Under the pieces are notes generated by a model that was not told the origin of the DNA, ran no database searches, and saw only the letters and a program-made list of their open reading frames with translations. The position numbers were made by a program, and so were the translations under genes. Below are positions 54,322 through 63,690 of a stretch of DNA of 64,000 bases, piece by piece (positions within the stretch are counted from its first letter, which is position 1; the number at the start of each line of letters is the position of its first letter). Source of the stretch: Deltaproteobacteria bacterium (GTDB lineage Bacteria; Desulfobacterota; Desulfarculia; Adiutricales; Adiutricaceae); NCBI GenBank assembly GCA_031265205.1, contig JAISCZ010000130.1, positions 62,001-126,000 of the forward strand, written 5' to 3'.

Positions 54322-55548
54322 ATGATCGGAATCTCCAAATTATACTGCGGCGCCGTGGAACCGTCGGATCTCCTCCGCTACGGCGGGCGCTCCCAAAATC
54401 TGCCCAGCCACCTTTTACAGTTTTCCACGGACAAAAAACCGGTCATCGCCTGGAACGTTACCCGCGCCTGCAACCTTTCCTGCCTTCACTGCTACGCCTC
54501 GGCCACCGCCGGCCCAGCCCCCGACGAGCTTTCTCTCGCCGAGGCCCGCGCTTTGGTTGAGAGCCTCGCCGCTTTCGGGGTTCCGGTCATCCTTTTTTCC
54601 GGGGGCGAGCCCCTCCTTCATCCCCACATCTTTGAGCTGATCTCCCTGGCCGTTTCCCGAGGCCTGCGGGCCGTGCTTTCCACCAACGGGCTTTTAATAA
54701 CCCCGGACGTGGCCTCCCGCCTCAAGGATATCGGCCTTTCCTACGTGGGCGTCAGCCTGGACGGCCTCGCGGCCCATCACGACTGGATGCGCCGCAAGCC
54801 CGGGGCCTTTGGCAAAACCATGGAAGGCATTTCCACCTGCCTTTCCAAGGGCCTCAAGGTGGGCTTGAGGCTCACCATCGCCCGCAGCAACCAAAACGAT
54901 ATCGGCGGCCTTTTCGATCTCATGGCCGAGCGTGATATCCCCCGGGCCTGCTTCTACCACCTCGTGGACACCGGCCAAAACCCCGCCCTCGCCCAAGAGG
55001 CCTTAACGCTCGCGGAAACCCGCCAGGCGGTGGATCTCATCGCGGCGCGGACCCTTGCCCTCTTCCAAAAGGGCCAGCGCCCCGAAGTTCTCACCGTGGA
55101 CAACCAGGCGGACGGACCCTATATTTACCTAAAGCTCCGCGCCGAGGGAAACCTCGAAAGGGCCGAAAAGGCCCTCGAGCTTTTAAAGCTCAACGGGGGC
55201 TCCAGCTCGGGCTTGGGCGTCGGCTGCGTTTCCTGGAACGGGGACGTCTTTCCGGACCAGTTCTGGCGCTCCTTAAAGTTGGGCTCCACGCGGGAAAAAC
55301 CCTTTCCGGCCATTTGGACGGATCCGCGCGACGAGTTTCTGATGGCCCTCAAAAACAAAAAAGACCACCTGACCGGACGCTGCCGGGAATGCCGTTTTCT
55401 CGACGCCTGCGGCGGGGGCTTGCGCGCGCGCGCCGCCCAAGCCACGGGAGACGTCTGGGCCCCGGATCCCGCCTGCTATCTCACGGACGAGGAGACGCGC
55501 CTCCCCTCTCCCCTCTACGCCGCCGCCGAGCGCAATGCCGCGAGCTAA
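54322..55548 (+). CDS. ahbC: 12,18-didecarboxysiroheme deacetylase AhbC (radical SAM)
   Basis: The 408-residue radical SAM enzyme starts MIGISKLYCGAVEPSDLLRYGG, a near signature for AhbC/NirJ-like proteins. CNLSCLHCYASA (~52-63) is the CxxxCxxC cluster motif and SGGEPLLHP binds SAM. A C-terminal SPASM-like set of cysteines follows (GVGCVSWNG, CRECRFLDACGG). It removes the acetate side chains to give Fe-coproporphyrin III. ATG at 54322 was chosen from this conserved N-terminus and the promoter at 54241-54269. It overlaps ahbD by 14 bases. Confidence 0.92.
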   Translation: MIGISKLYCGAVEPSDLLRYGGRSQNLPSHLLQFSTDKKPVIAWNVTRACNLSCLHCYASATAGPAPDELSLAEARALVESLAAFGVPVILFSGGEPLLHPHIFELISLAVSRGLRAVLSTNGLLITPDVASRLKDIGLSYVGVSLDGLAAHHDWMRRKPGAFGKTMEGISTCLSKGLKVGLRLTIARSNQNDIGGLFDLMAERDIPRACFYHLVDTGQNPALAQEALTLAETRQAVDLIAARTLALFQKGQRPEVLTVDNQADGPYIYLKLRAEGNLERAEKALELLKLNGGSSSGLGVGCVSWNGDVFPDQFWRSLKLGSTREKPFPAIWTDPRDEFLMALKNKKDHLTGRCRECRFLDACGGGLRARAAQATGDVWAPDPACYLTDEETRLPSPLYAAAERNAAS

Positions 55549-56584
55549 TCTCCCGCCGCCCCGCCTCGTGGCCTGGGAGACCACCCGGGCCTGCGATTTG
55601 GCGTGCCGCCACTGCCGCGCCGAGGCGCGGCCCGGGCCCGCCCCGGGGGAACTGGACGCGAAAGAGGGCGCGGAACTCTTGCGGCAAATCTCCCTGTGGG
55701 ATCCGCCCCCCATGGTCATTCTCTCCGGGGGAGAGCCTTTAAAGCGGCCCGATATCCTAGAATTGGCCTCCCTGGGGACCTCCCTGGGGCTCAGGATGCT
55801 CCTTTCCACCAACGGGACCGCGCTTGACCCGTCCCTCGTCCGCGCGCTCAAAAAGGCGGGGATCAAACGCCTCAGCCTCAGCCTCGACGGCCACGACGCG
55901 GCCAGCCACGACGCCTTCCGGGGAGTTCGGGGGGCCTTCGCGAGCCTTAAAAGGAGCGCGCGGCTCCTCGTGGAAGGCGACCTCCCCTTTCAGATCAATT
56001 CCACCGTCACCGCCGGCAATTTAAAGGATCTCGTCGCGATCCAGGATCTGGCCTTCTCCCTGGGCGCCGTGGCCCACCATATCTTTCTGCTGGTCCCCGT
56101 GGGCCGGGCCAAAGACTGGGACGAGGCCCCCTTGGAACCCCAGGACTACGAAAACGCCCTCCTCCTTTTAAAAGACCGCGAGATCTCCCTTCAGCTCGAA
56201 ATCAAAGCCACCTGCGCCCCGCAGTACCAGCGGATCTCCCGGGAAAAAGGCCAAGTCTCGGCCCGCTCCGGTCGGGGCTGCCTGGGCGGGCAGGGCTTTC
56301 TCTTTATTAGCCACGACGGGATCGCCCAGGCCTGCGGCTATTTGCCCCTCCCCGCCGGAAACGTCCGCGCCGAACCCTTGCGGGAAATCTACCAAAACTC
56401 CCCGCTTTTCGGGGATCTGCGCGATCGCGCGCGCTATCGCGGCAAATGCGGCCTCTGCGAGTATTTTAAGGTCTGCGGCGGCTGCCGGGCCCGCGCCCAC
56501 GCCCAAGGGGATTGTCTGGGCCCGGAGCCACTGTGCCCCCATCTTCCCCAGGCCCTCCGAAGGAGCCCCGATGTCGCCCCATAG
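55535..56584 (+). CDS. ahbD: haem synthase AhbD (radical SAM)
   Basis: The 349-residue radical SAM enzyme has CDLACRHCRAEA (CxxxCxxC, ~21-32), LSGGEPLKRPD and the C-terminal auxiliary-cluster cysteines GRGCLGG, CGYLP, CGLCEYFKVCGGCRARA. AhbD converts the two propionates of Fe-coproporphyrin III to vinyl groups, giving haem b. Overlaps with ahbC (14 bases) and ahbA (14 bases) show tight translational coupling. A peptide-modifying SPASM enzyme is less likely given the context. Confidence 0.9.
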   Translation: MPRANLPPPRLVAWETTRACDLACRHCRAEARPGPAPGELDAKEGAELLRQISLWDPPPMVILSGGEPLKRPDILELASLGTSLGLRMLLSTNGTALDPSLVRALKKAGIKRLSLSLDGHDAASHDAFRGVRGAFASLKRSARLLVEGDLPFQINSTVTAGNLKDLVAIQDLAFSLGAVAHHIFLLVPVGRAKDWDEAPLEPQDYENALLLLKDREISLQLEIKATCAPQYQRISREKGQVSARSGRGCLGGQGFLFISHDGIAQACGYLPLPAGNVRAEPLREIYQNSPLFGDLRDRARYRGKCGLCEYFKVCGGCRARAHAQGDCLGPEPLCPHLPQALRRSPDVAP

Positions 56585-57053
56585 CCTCTCCGCGACCGAG
56601 CGTCTCATTTTAAACGACATTCAGGACCGCTTTCCCGCCGTCAGCCGCCCTTTCCAAGAGGTGGCCGAACGCCTCAACAAGGAGCGCGGCCTGGCCCTCA
56701 CCGAGGAAGAGGTCCTGGAAAAGGTCGCCGCCCTCAAAAAGAAAGGCTATTTCCGCAGGCTTGGAGCCATTTTCAATTCCCGGCCCTTAGGCTACCTTTC
56801 GACGCTCTGCGCGGCCAAGGTCCCCCCGGAGAAAATCGAGGAGTTCGGGGCCCTGGTCAATTCCTATCCCCAAACAACCCACAACTACGTCCGGAACAAC
56901 CCCTTAAACCTGTGGTTTACCTTCTGCTACGCTGACCCCATGGAACTGGAGTCCTTTTTAAGGGATATCAGGGAAAAAACGGGGATAACCGCTATTTTTG
57001 AGCTGAAATCCCGGAAAATCTTCAAAATCAGGGCGGTTTTCGACGTAACTTAA
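56571..57053 (+). CDS. ahbA: siroheme decarboxylase subunit AhbA
   Basis: The 160-residue Lrp/AsnC-like protein has an HTH-like region (LNDIQDRFPAVSRPFQEVAERL) and the AhbA marks GYFRRLGAIFNSRPLGYLSTL, TTHNYVRNNPLNLWFTFCYA and a final KIFKIRAVFDV. It forms a heterodimer with AhbB. It is the last gene of the ahbC-ahbD-ahbA unit. The A/B assignment follows these motifs (THNYxR for A, SHCY…WPYNLYTM for B). Confidence 0.88.
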   Translation: MSPHSLSATERLILNDIQDRFPAVSRPFQEVAERLNKERGLALTEEEVLEKVAALKKKGYFRRLGAIFNSRPLGYLSTLCAAKVPPEKIEEFGALVNSYPQTTHNYVRNNPLNLWFTFCYADPMELESFLRDIREKTGITAIFELKSRKIFKIRAVFDVT

Positions 57054-57107
57054 GGCCCTTAAGCCAGGGGATCCCACGGGGAAAGGCGACGCGCGCGAAA
57101 AAAAAGC

Positions 57108-57136
57108 TTGCTTTTCCGGAACGGATCCCGTATAGT
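57108..57136 (+). promoter_or_regulatory. promoter of the tRNA pair
   Basis: TTGCTT, 17-base spacer and TATAGT, with the tRNA-Val gene 38 bases beyond the -10 box. Confidence 0.7.
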
Positions 57137-57173
57137 TCTTTCCTGGTTAACGGTAGAGATTTTCCTCGAATCA

Positions 57174-57249
57174 GGGCGGTTAACTCAGCGGTTAGAGTGC
57201 CATCCTCACACGGTGGAAGTCGGAGGTTCGAATCCTCTACCGCCCACCA
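57174..57249 (+). tRNA. tRNA-Val (CAC)
   Basis: A full cloverleaf can be drawn: acceptor GGGCGGT / ACCGCCC, anticodon stem CCATC / GGTGG with loop CTCACAC (anticodon CAC), T arm GGAGG-TTCGAAT-CCTCT and an encoded CCA end. It reads GUG valine codons. Confidence 0.95.
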
Positions 57250-57275
57250 GTTAGTTTTGTTTATATAGGTTAAGT

Positions 57276-57360
57276 GCCGAAGTGGTGGAACTGGTAGACA
57301 CGCCATCTTGAGGGGGTGGTGGGGAAACTCGTGCCGGTTCAAGTCCGGCCTTCGGCACCA
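57276..57360 (+). tRNA. tRNA-Leu (GAG)
   Basis: Class II tRNA with acceptor GCCGAAG / CTTCGGC, anticodon loop TTGAGGG (anticodon GAG), a long variable arm (TGGGGAAACTCG), T arm with TTCAAGT and encoded CCA. AT-rich foreign-looking DNA begins some 700 bases downstream, so its 3' end is a candidate integration site. Confidence 0.95.
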
Positions 57361-57415
57361 TTGGATTAATTCAGCGTGCCCGATAGCTTAAATATGTTAT
57401 CTCGACCTCAGATCG

Positions 57416-57449
57416 CCTCAAAACGGACGATTTGGGGTTTTCTTTTTTT
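57416..57449 (+). terminator. terminator of the tRNA operon
   Basis: CCTCAAA and TTTGGGG pair (one G-T) around a short loop, followed by a T-rich tract. Confidence 0.65.
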
Positions 57450-58209
57450 GTCGCGCCGTCAGGCGCCGAACCCCCGCCACGCGCGCCATAGGTCGCGGCT
57501 AGCGCGAACCGGAAATAGCGATAGATGAACTTGCCTATGTTGGGGCTGAAAAGGCGGGCCCCTCTTAGCGCCCGAGCGAAAACGCGTGTCCACCTAAAGG
57601 CGGCCTCTGGCGCCACAGCGAAGTCGCCGCGCGAAGGACCTCTGGTCTTAGGCGCCTTAAGCCTCCCGCTATCTTCCGGCCGAAGACAGCTTTGCCGGAC
57701 GCTTGGCGGAGGCAAGTTTTTTTGAGGATCTCCGCGCGCCACGAATCATTTAAGTTCTCCGCGCGAACCGACACCCATCGCCGGCATCGCGCCTCAGCCG
57801 GGAAATGGGCCCGAAATGGGTCCGTTCTGGCTGAGGCGAAGGGGCTTTAGGCGCGAAGAAGTACTTATCCGCCGGACCCGCGAGTCAACTTTGAGGAACG
57901 CCAACAAGCGACGGAACTTCGGGGGGTGAGCCAGACCTCGCGTAGCGTCCGCTTTTTAAAAGAGCCAATTCGACCATATATCCGCGCGGGTGTTAAAGCT
58001 TCGCTCCAAAGACGACTCCAAATATCCAAATAGCCGTGAACGGATGCGAAAAAGATCAACATATTTTACGAAAAGTTGTAAATTATTGAAAATTATCGAT
58101 ATTTTTCTTGAAATTTTTAAAAAAATTGAATTTTTTCTCAAAATTCAGTTTTTTTGCCTCTTACGGTATAATTTTTCCGGGATTTTAGGTAATAAGTAAA
58201 GACAAAATT
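57450..58209. other. island boundary region, no gene seen
   Basis: The first part is GC-rich and contains an inverted repeat (CGCCTCAGCC at 57790-57799 with GGCTGAGGCG at 57829-57838) enclosing two GAAATGGG copies. From about 58050 the DNA turns strongly AT-rich with long A and T runs. A TATAAT-like box occurs at about 58167-58172. No gene is recognisable. Confidence 0.5.
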
Positions 58210-58520
58210 CTACCATTTATTGGGATGGGTAATAGCAAGTACACGCATACCATTATCTTCATATAAAACAAAGTCAACGCGCGGCTTGTCTCTCAAGTCT
58301 ACGCTGGCGCGCTCTGGCTGGGGAAACGCTGTTGTACTGACCACTTTGCGCGGGGGTTGGTCGGTTACGCCAAGCACGAGTTTACCGCTACCGCAGTTTG
58401 GTAACGCACAGCAAATTTCCAACGCGTCTTTGAAGCTACCTGTTGTCTTCCATTCTTTGAATTGGTAATGCTCACCCTCTGTCGCATTCAGCGGTTGTTC
58501 TATGTATCATGTTTCTTCAT
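58210..58520 (-). pseudogene. truncated, frameshifted AlbA_2/Schlafen-like domain
   Basis: AGGAGG and ATG at 58520 open a frame that stops after six codons (MKKHDT). A second frame from about 58500 reads EGEHYQFKEWKTTGSFKDALE, then CGSGKLVLGV and FVLYEDNGMRVLAITHP. This resembles the AlbA_2 domain found in Schlafen-like ATP-binding regulators (E-F-K-E, then LLxGV, then VLxIxxP). It ends by a stop right after that domain, far short of the usual 400-500 residues. So it is a remnant with a frameshift and a lost C-terminus, placed directly after gajB on the same strand. Confidence 0.5.
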
Positions 58521-58604
58521 ACTACAGTCCCTCCTGATTCATTGCCATACACAGCTTTGGTGTCTTCTGAATCTATTTGGCGCAAATCATTACTTGCAAT
58601 CGGG

Positions 58605-60425
58605 TTATAATTCATCGTTAGCATTTATCGGCTTCAAGCCATCAATCTTTGCCAAGCAACACAGCTTTCCGTTTGTAAATTGCCGCCCTTGTGCGTTGAA
58701 CCTCTCGGCGCTTGCTGATATAAAAGCTTGTTTTTTAGCTCTTGTTAACCCTACATAAAACACACTTAAGTCGCCTAAAATCGTAGTTGTCATATCACTT
58801 GGAATAGTCTGTGGCAGACGGCAATAGCATATTGAGGAATTATTCTTATCAGCGCTGGTACAATTTTGGCAAATGAATGTATACACCCATTGTTCAACAT
58901 CGCAGAGAACCACATAGTCCCATTCAAGCCCTTTAGCTCCATGCACCGTGGACATAATTACTTTAGAGTCAACATACTCCAGCGCCTGCTTCAATTGTCG
59001 GTTCTCAAAAATATCCAGAAGTAGCGTGTACTTATCTTCATGAAGAAGGTCTGAATAATCGATGGAAACTTTCTCAATTTGCGCGTAAAGTAGTCGGAGC
59101 AAAGAGTCAACTGTTTTTCCCGTTTCCGATGTATAAACAGTTTTAACGCTATTGAAGAACGCTGACAGAGTCTTTTTGTTGATGTTTTTGGATTGTCCGA
59201 ATCTTTTGATAAACATCTCTTGGCATTTGTTGTGAAAATCGACGTAGTCGGCATCATCATCAGTAAACATACCATAGAAATAGGGCGCGCCTTTGGTAGA
59301 AAGTTCAGTTTCCACAATTTCAGCATTTTTGCCGCGAACTCGGAAAAGGATAGCAATTTTTACGGTTCCATCAGAAATCAAACTTTGAACTTTGGCTACA
59401 ACTTGCTCTGCTTCTTTTTGCTGCGTTTTTCCCCAGAATGTAGGTAGTTTTGCGATATCTACATCATAAATTGTGGGAGCAAAGCAGGTGGCAGCGTTTG
59501 CTCTGATGTTTTGATTAAGTTTCAGCATTTCAGGATTATCACGGAAGCGATAATTCTTTGAAAGCGCAATTTTCGTCATACAGTACTTCTTGCTGGCTTT
59601 AGACATTATATCCGGCAATGCACCCATAAAACCGTAAATACGCTGGAGAGGATCGCCGAGAAACACAAGTTGAGATTCATCAGTAATAATCTCCTCAAGC
59701 AAGCTCCATGCTATGCAGTTCGTATCTTGAAACTCATCTACAACAATGAGGGGATAGAACCTCTGATAGAATTTCTTAACCTCCGTATGGTTGAAGAAGA
59801 TTTGAAGAACAAACAGAATAACTGCGTTGTGAGTAACGTACTCCTGCGGGAGCAACTTCTTTATGACAAGCTTATTATATATTTTGATTGTTTGTTCATC
59901 GGGGACACAGGATTTTTTTATAGCGGATTCTACGGATTTGAGGCTTTTAAGTTCATCGCTGGATAAAGATGTTTTAAGGCTGGGATGCTTTTCAATTTCA
60001 CTTTCACCGACAGCACGGAAAAGATTGATGTCTTTTTCCAAGGCATCGGAAATAAGGTATCCGTACTTCTTCAGAATTCCTTTGCAGAATCCGTGATAAT
60101 TCGTAACCGCCACTTTTTCGCTTAATGATACTGGATTATTATGGGAACCAAGTAAAGCGGGCAATTTCTCAGCGATTTCGCGCTTCACTTTCATGGCGGC
60201 ATTTATACTGAAAGTTAGGCCGAGAATTCGCTTTGGGGTGGGTATCCCACCAGAAGCAAGCAGGTAAGCAATCCTGCTTATCATCATCGTAGTCTTACCA
60301 TACCCTGCAGGGGCTTCCACTATCAAGCGTGGGCTGTCAGAGAAAATCATTTCAAGTTGTTTTTCATCGCCCTCGTGCCGCGCTGATATTTTGTCCTTAA
60401 GTTCCGCAAGAGTGGTGTTAGGCAT
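58605..60425 (-). CDS. gajB: Gabija GajB-like UvrD/Rep helicase
   Basis: The 606-residue superfamily 1A helicase has Walker A EAPAGYGKTT (~37-46), motif Ia LGLTFSINAA, Walker B VVDEFQDTN, motif III FLGDPLQRIYGF, motif IV NYRFRDNP, motif V STVHGAKGLEWDYVV and motif VI FYVGLTRAKKQAF. All appear intact. In Gabija, GajB senses DNA termini and activates or assists GajA. ATG at 60425 has a strong AGGAGG and overlaps the gajA stop by eight bases. Codon use and GC are clearly lower than in the flanking chromosome. Confidence 0.85.
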   Translation of the reverse strand: MPNTTLAELKDKISARHEGDEKQLEMIFSDSPRLIVEAPAGYGKTTMMISRIAYLLASGGIPTPKRILGLTFSINAAMKVKREIAEKLPALLGSHNNPVSLSEKVAVTNYHGFCKGILKKYGYLISDALEKDINLFRAVGESEIEKHPSLKTSLSSDELKSLKSVESAIKKSCVPDEQTIKIYNKLVIKKLLPQEYVTHNAVILFVLQIFFNHTEVKKFYQRFYPLIVVDEFQDTNCIAWSLLEEIITDESQLVFLGDPLQRIYGFMGALPDIMSKASKKYCMTKIALSKNYRFRDNPEMLKLNQNIRANAATCFAPTIYDVDIAKLPTFWGKTQQKEAEQVVAKVQSLISDGTVKIAILFRVRGKNAEIVETELSTKGAPYFYGMFTDDDADYVDFHNKCQEMFIKRFGQSKNINKKTLSAFFNSVKTVYTSETGKTVDSLLRLLYAQIEKVSIDYSDLLHEDKYTLLLDIFENRQLKQALEYVDSKVIMSTVHGAKGLEWDYVVLCDVEQWVYTFICQNCTSADKNNSSICYCRLPQTIPSDMTTTILGDLSVFYVGLTRAKKQAFISASAERFNAQGRQFTNGKLCCLAKIDGLKPINANDEL

Positions 60426-62175
60426 TTGTTGCCACCTCCTGCGCCCTTTTAATTGCATTTCTATAACAAACAGGGATGAGTTCAGGAGGAATCGCGTGGC
60501 CGATAATGCGCCCGAGCAAAACACCTTTCTTGGCCATGAACCATGCTGAAAACATCAGGCAAAATTCTTTTTTATCTGTGTTGCTTACATCAGACAACTT
60601 CTTGGGTTTATAATTACAATCGGTGGCGTCAACACCCATTTTTTTAAAATATTTCTTTACAAAATTCAAGTCCATTACTATCGATTCGGCTTTGTTGTCC
60701 AAATCCAAGGCAATCTGCCTGACAAGAGAAAACTCCCCGCCTGTAACTAATGTCTTTACAATCTCAATTTCAAAACACGGTTCGGTGGTAAAAAATTCAT
60801 CAACTGGCGCCGTATGCCCTGCTTTCACATCTCCATCATATATTGCGACGCTTGGAACGGCGAATAAGATCAGCAATTGACGCAAAGGCTTTATTGAACC
60901 CTCGCCCCGCGCATTAATCACGCAGATGCCGTAGTCATCTAAGGCAATGCCGATTTTATTGGCAAAAGAGTGGATGCACCCGTACTCAGTTTCTCCTTCT
61001 ATCAAAACAGCACATTTGGAATAGAACGCTTCTTTGATTTCTGGAAAATGCATTATCAGGCGCTTTTCGTCCCCAGCCTTGATTCTTCCTACATTGTCAG
61101 TATGTTCAATTGGACGCAAGGAATAGCCGCTTACGACTGCGGTTTTTGCAACATCTTTGTAAAAGCGGATCAGGTTACGGTAATCTCCGACCAATGCGTC
61201 AGTCGAATGCGTAACGATAATCAACTGTCCGTCGATGCCATCCAGGTCAAAGCAGCTTTTCAATAGCTCGGCGAACTCAGTGTCCTGATTACGCAAGATT
61301 CGCTTGAAATACCCAATGAGCGATCGTTGCAGATATGGATGCAGATGAACTTCCGGTTCATCGATGGACAGAACGAGAGGCAACAATTTTTTCCCTTCCT
61401 CGTCAGTATAAAGTTGGTCGTCAAAAGGCATCGACTTGCTTTTATATAGCTCCATTATCTGGGAAAGTATATTTATCGATGCCATCGCCATATACTGAAC
61501 ACCGCTACCCGTAGCGTCAATCTTGCGGTCGCCGTCGGATAGATAAAACAGGCTTGTAAGCATTTCTGTCGGGTTCGAAGCGATTGTCGCTTCGATAGAG
61601 TAGTCACGGAAACTACGTATTTTGCCAAGGTGACTGTTGATGAAATCCTTTAATCCTCCCACTTGCGCGTCGTTCAAAAACGAGTTAACGCCTTCTGCGA
61701 TATAGCGTTCTATGATTGCATTTATAAACAGACCCGCACCCTTTTGTGAGTCGAGGCGCAACTCTCTGCTTGGGATAGAGGTGGTCTCATATTTAAGGAA
61801 GTTGATTTTTTTTATCTGTCTTGCTGTTATGGTTTCTTTCGAATCAGCACTAACGATTGACGGATAGGCTTCTTAAATGGACTGATAATACCTGATTGTA
61901 AGCATTGAAGCGTCATCAGGCGAAAAGTTGTCTCCGAAAAAGCCCTGCTCACTTGGGAGTAGCTTTATATCCAATTCAACTTCAATGGCTTTTTCGGGGT
62001 CAGCATAGTCCTTCTCGTCGAACCCTTTGCCGCTGCAAACAATTCCGAGGAGTGACAGAAAGTTGCTTTTTCCCAAGTTGTTCTCCCCGATTATGTAATT
62101 GCAATCGGGGTTGAAACATACAGATATCCCGTCAATATTCCTGAAGTTGTTAACCCTAATATCGGTAATCCTCAT
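60418..62175 (-). pseudogene. gajA: Gabija GajA-like OLD nuclease, interrupted by one stop codon
   Basis: The frame runs 586 codons with a single in-frame TAA at codon 101 (61873-61875). Codons 1-100 give the OLD-family ATPase start: ITDIRVNNFRNIDGISV and Walker A IGENNLGKSNFLSLLG. After the stop the same frame continues without a shift: EAYPSIVSADSKETITARQ…, ATGSGVQYMAMASINIL (signature), LVLSIDEPEVHLHP (Walker B), VTHSTDAL, then a TOPRIM domain with VLIEGETEYG and AIYDGDVKAG (Glu and DxD). Total length is close to that of GajA (~578). Either a recent nonsense mutation or a sequence error; TTG at 61761 could restart translation of the last 447 codons. Confidence 0.8.
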
Positions 62176-62973
62176 AAAATCTCCTGCGGAATAGATATTT
62201 CTACCTTATTCCTCAAAATTCCTCAAATCTCAAAATGCGTTGATGCCGTCGCGACTATTCAGGAGCACATCCCCCAAATCTGGAGATTTTCCCATTAAGG
62301 CGGGGTGGGGCGTGTGGCCAAGAGCGAGGTTAGCGAAACGCTGATCGCCAAATAATGTTTGATATATCAGGCGTTTATTAGCATATATCTTTTAACATAG
62401 TTCCTTTTATATATCAAATTAGTACACGTTAATGGGCAATACTGTTCATTTTACAAATATAACAGTTTCGTTCACGGAGAGGACTGGGTTCACTTGGAAG
62501 GCGCGACTCGCAAGTCGGCATCTGGCGCCATAAAGTGGCCAGTGTAGTCCAGGCATCGGAGGCGTCTCATGAATCCGTTAATGGGCGAGCAGTGAGATCG
62601 TGAAATGGTGGGAGGTCGGGCAAAGAGGCTTGGTGAGCCGTGAACGGATACCATTTTTTTATTGTTTGGGTGATGGTTTCAGTGTGGTCCTAGTAAGTCC
62701 AAAAGAGATGAATGCCTCATAAGATTGAATACTGTAAACTCAAAAATAAATTGAATAAACCCGGAATACACCTGAATGGTTACGAATGAAGGTTATGTTT
62801 TTTAAAATTTTCTCTCCTTAAAACTAAATTCAAGGAGATAAATGGCATTTTTGGCATTTAGGACCTGACTAATTACAAAAAACACTACAACCAATTACAA
62901 AGTTCAAAGCCTGACGCTATAATTTTCACTATAAAACGAAATTCGGGAATCCAGAAAAAAATCGTGAGTTATC
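62176..62973. other. AT-rich gap upstream of gajA
   Basis: About 800 bases without a recognisable gene. AT-rich stretches at 62350-62470 and 62690-62960 probably hold the gajA promoter. AGGAG precedes the gajA ATG by five bases. Confidence 0.4.
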
Positions 62974-63687
62974 CTACGGATCGTAAGGGCGTGGCTGGAA
63001 TCCTTGGCAGGACGCGTCGAAAATATCAATGGAAAGTTTTTGGAGAACCGCGGTGGTCCTCTCCCAAACCCTCCATTCGGGGCCGAACTCTTCATTGGTT
63101 TCAAGGCGCGCGGTCGCCAAATCGTAAGGAAGCGGGGTGGAAATCATATCCAAGAGCTGGACAAGCAAAAACCGTTCTTCTCTTAGAGAATAGAAACGAT
63201 CGAAATCCTTCAGCGCCGTGGCCGCCATGGAAGCTCCTAACCGAGTGGAAAGCGCCGCCAGATCAACGTAGTCGCGGGTGGAATTTCTTAAAAGAGCGAG
63301 TCCGCACTTGATCCTTAAAATTTCAGCGTCGGATGGCACAATCGTCGATAAACCATCTCGCTCGAAAGATATAGTTTCCAGAGGCAAGATTCTGGACAAC
63401 TGAAACACGGTTACTTCAATCATATATAAATTAACTGAGTTGGAATTCCGAACCTCTGGCCAGGGTCCACGGGAGCCGCTGATGATTTCGAGCTGGCGGA
63501 CAATTTCTTGAGAGTCAGGATATTCGGCCAAGCTGGCGGACGGGGATCCGCCGCCGACAAAATGGGCTCGCGAGCCACAGATTGCGCTTAACGCGGCGTC
63601 CCACGCTGGCATGGGTCTGGAAGAGTCGCCTAGGGGGACGCCTTTGGGAATTGGCGGCAATTTATAGGTAAATACGGGGAATGTCAC
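62974..63687 (-). CDS. nucleotidyltransferase-toxin paralog with lost catalytic motif
   Basis: The 237-residue protein (GTG start) is clearly homologous to the toxin at 25436-26227: PSDAEILRIKCGLALLRNSTRDYVDLAALSTRLGAS, split, aligns with PTEAEILRIKAFLILKRNATRDYLDF, and STPLPYDLATA with SYPLPHDLAET. The N-terminal PAWDAALSAICG also aligns. At the active-site position it reads FVGGGSPSASLAEYPDSQ, so the GGT is changed and the DxD pair is missing. It starts three bases after the stop of the upstream homolog. It may be an inactive toxin relative or an immunity-like decoy. Confidence 0.6.
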   Translation of the reverse strand: MTFPVFTYKLPPIPKGVPLGDSSRPMPAWDAALSAICGSRAHFVGGGSPSASLAEYPDSQEIVRQLEIISGSRGPWPEVRNSNSVNLYMIEVTVFQLSRILPLETISFERDGLSTIVPSDAEILRIKCGLALLRNSTRDYVDLAALSTRLGASMAATALKDFDRFYSLREERFLLVQLLDMISTPLPYDLATARLETNEEFGPEWRVWERTTAVLQKLSIDIFDASCQGFQPRPYDP

Positions 63688-63690
63688 ACG

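Noticed and set aside
57790-57838. Small structured RNA or attC-like site
   Set aside because: A 10-bp inverted repeat with a 29-base loop is not enough; no promoter, integrase or known family features.
61873-61875. Recoding (selenocysteine or pyrrolysine) at the gajA stop
   Set aside because: The codon is TAA, which is not used for either amino acid in known systems.
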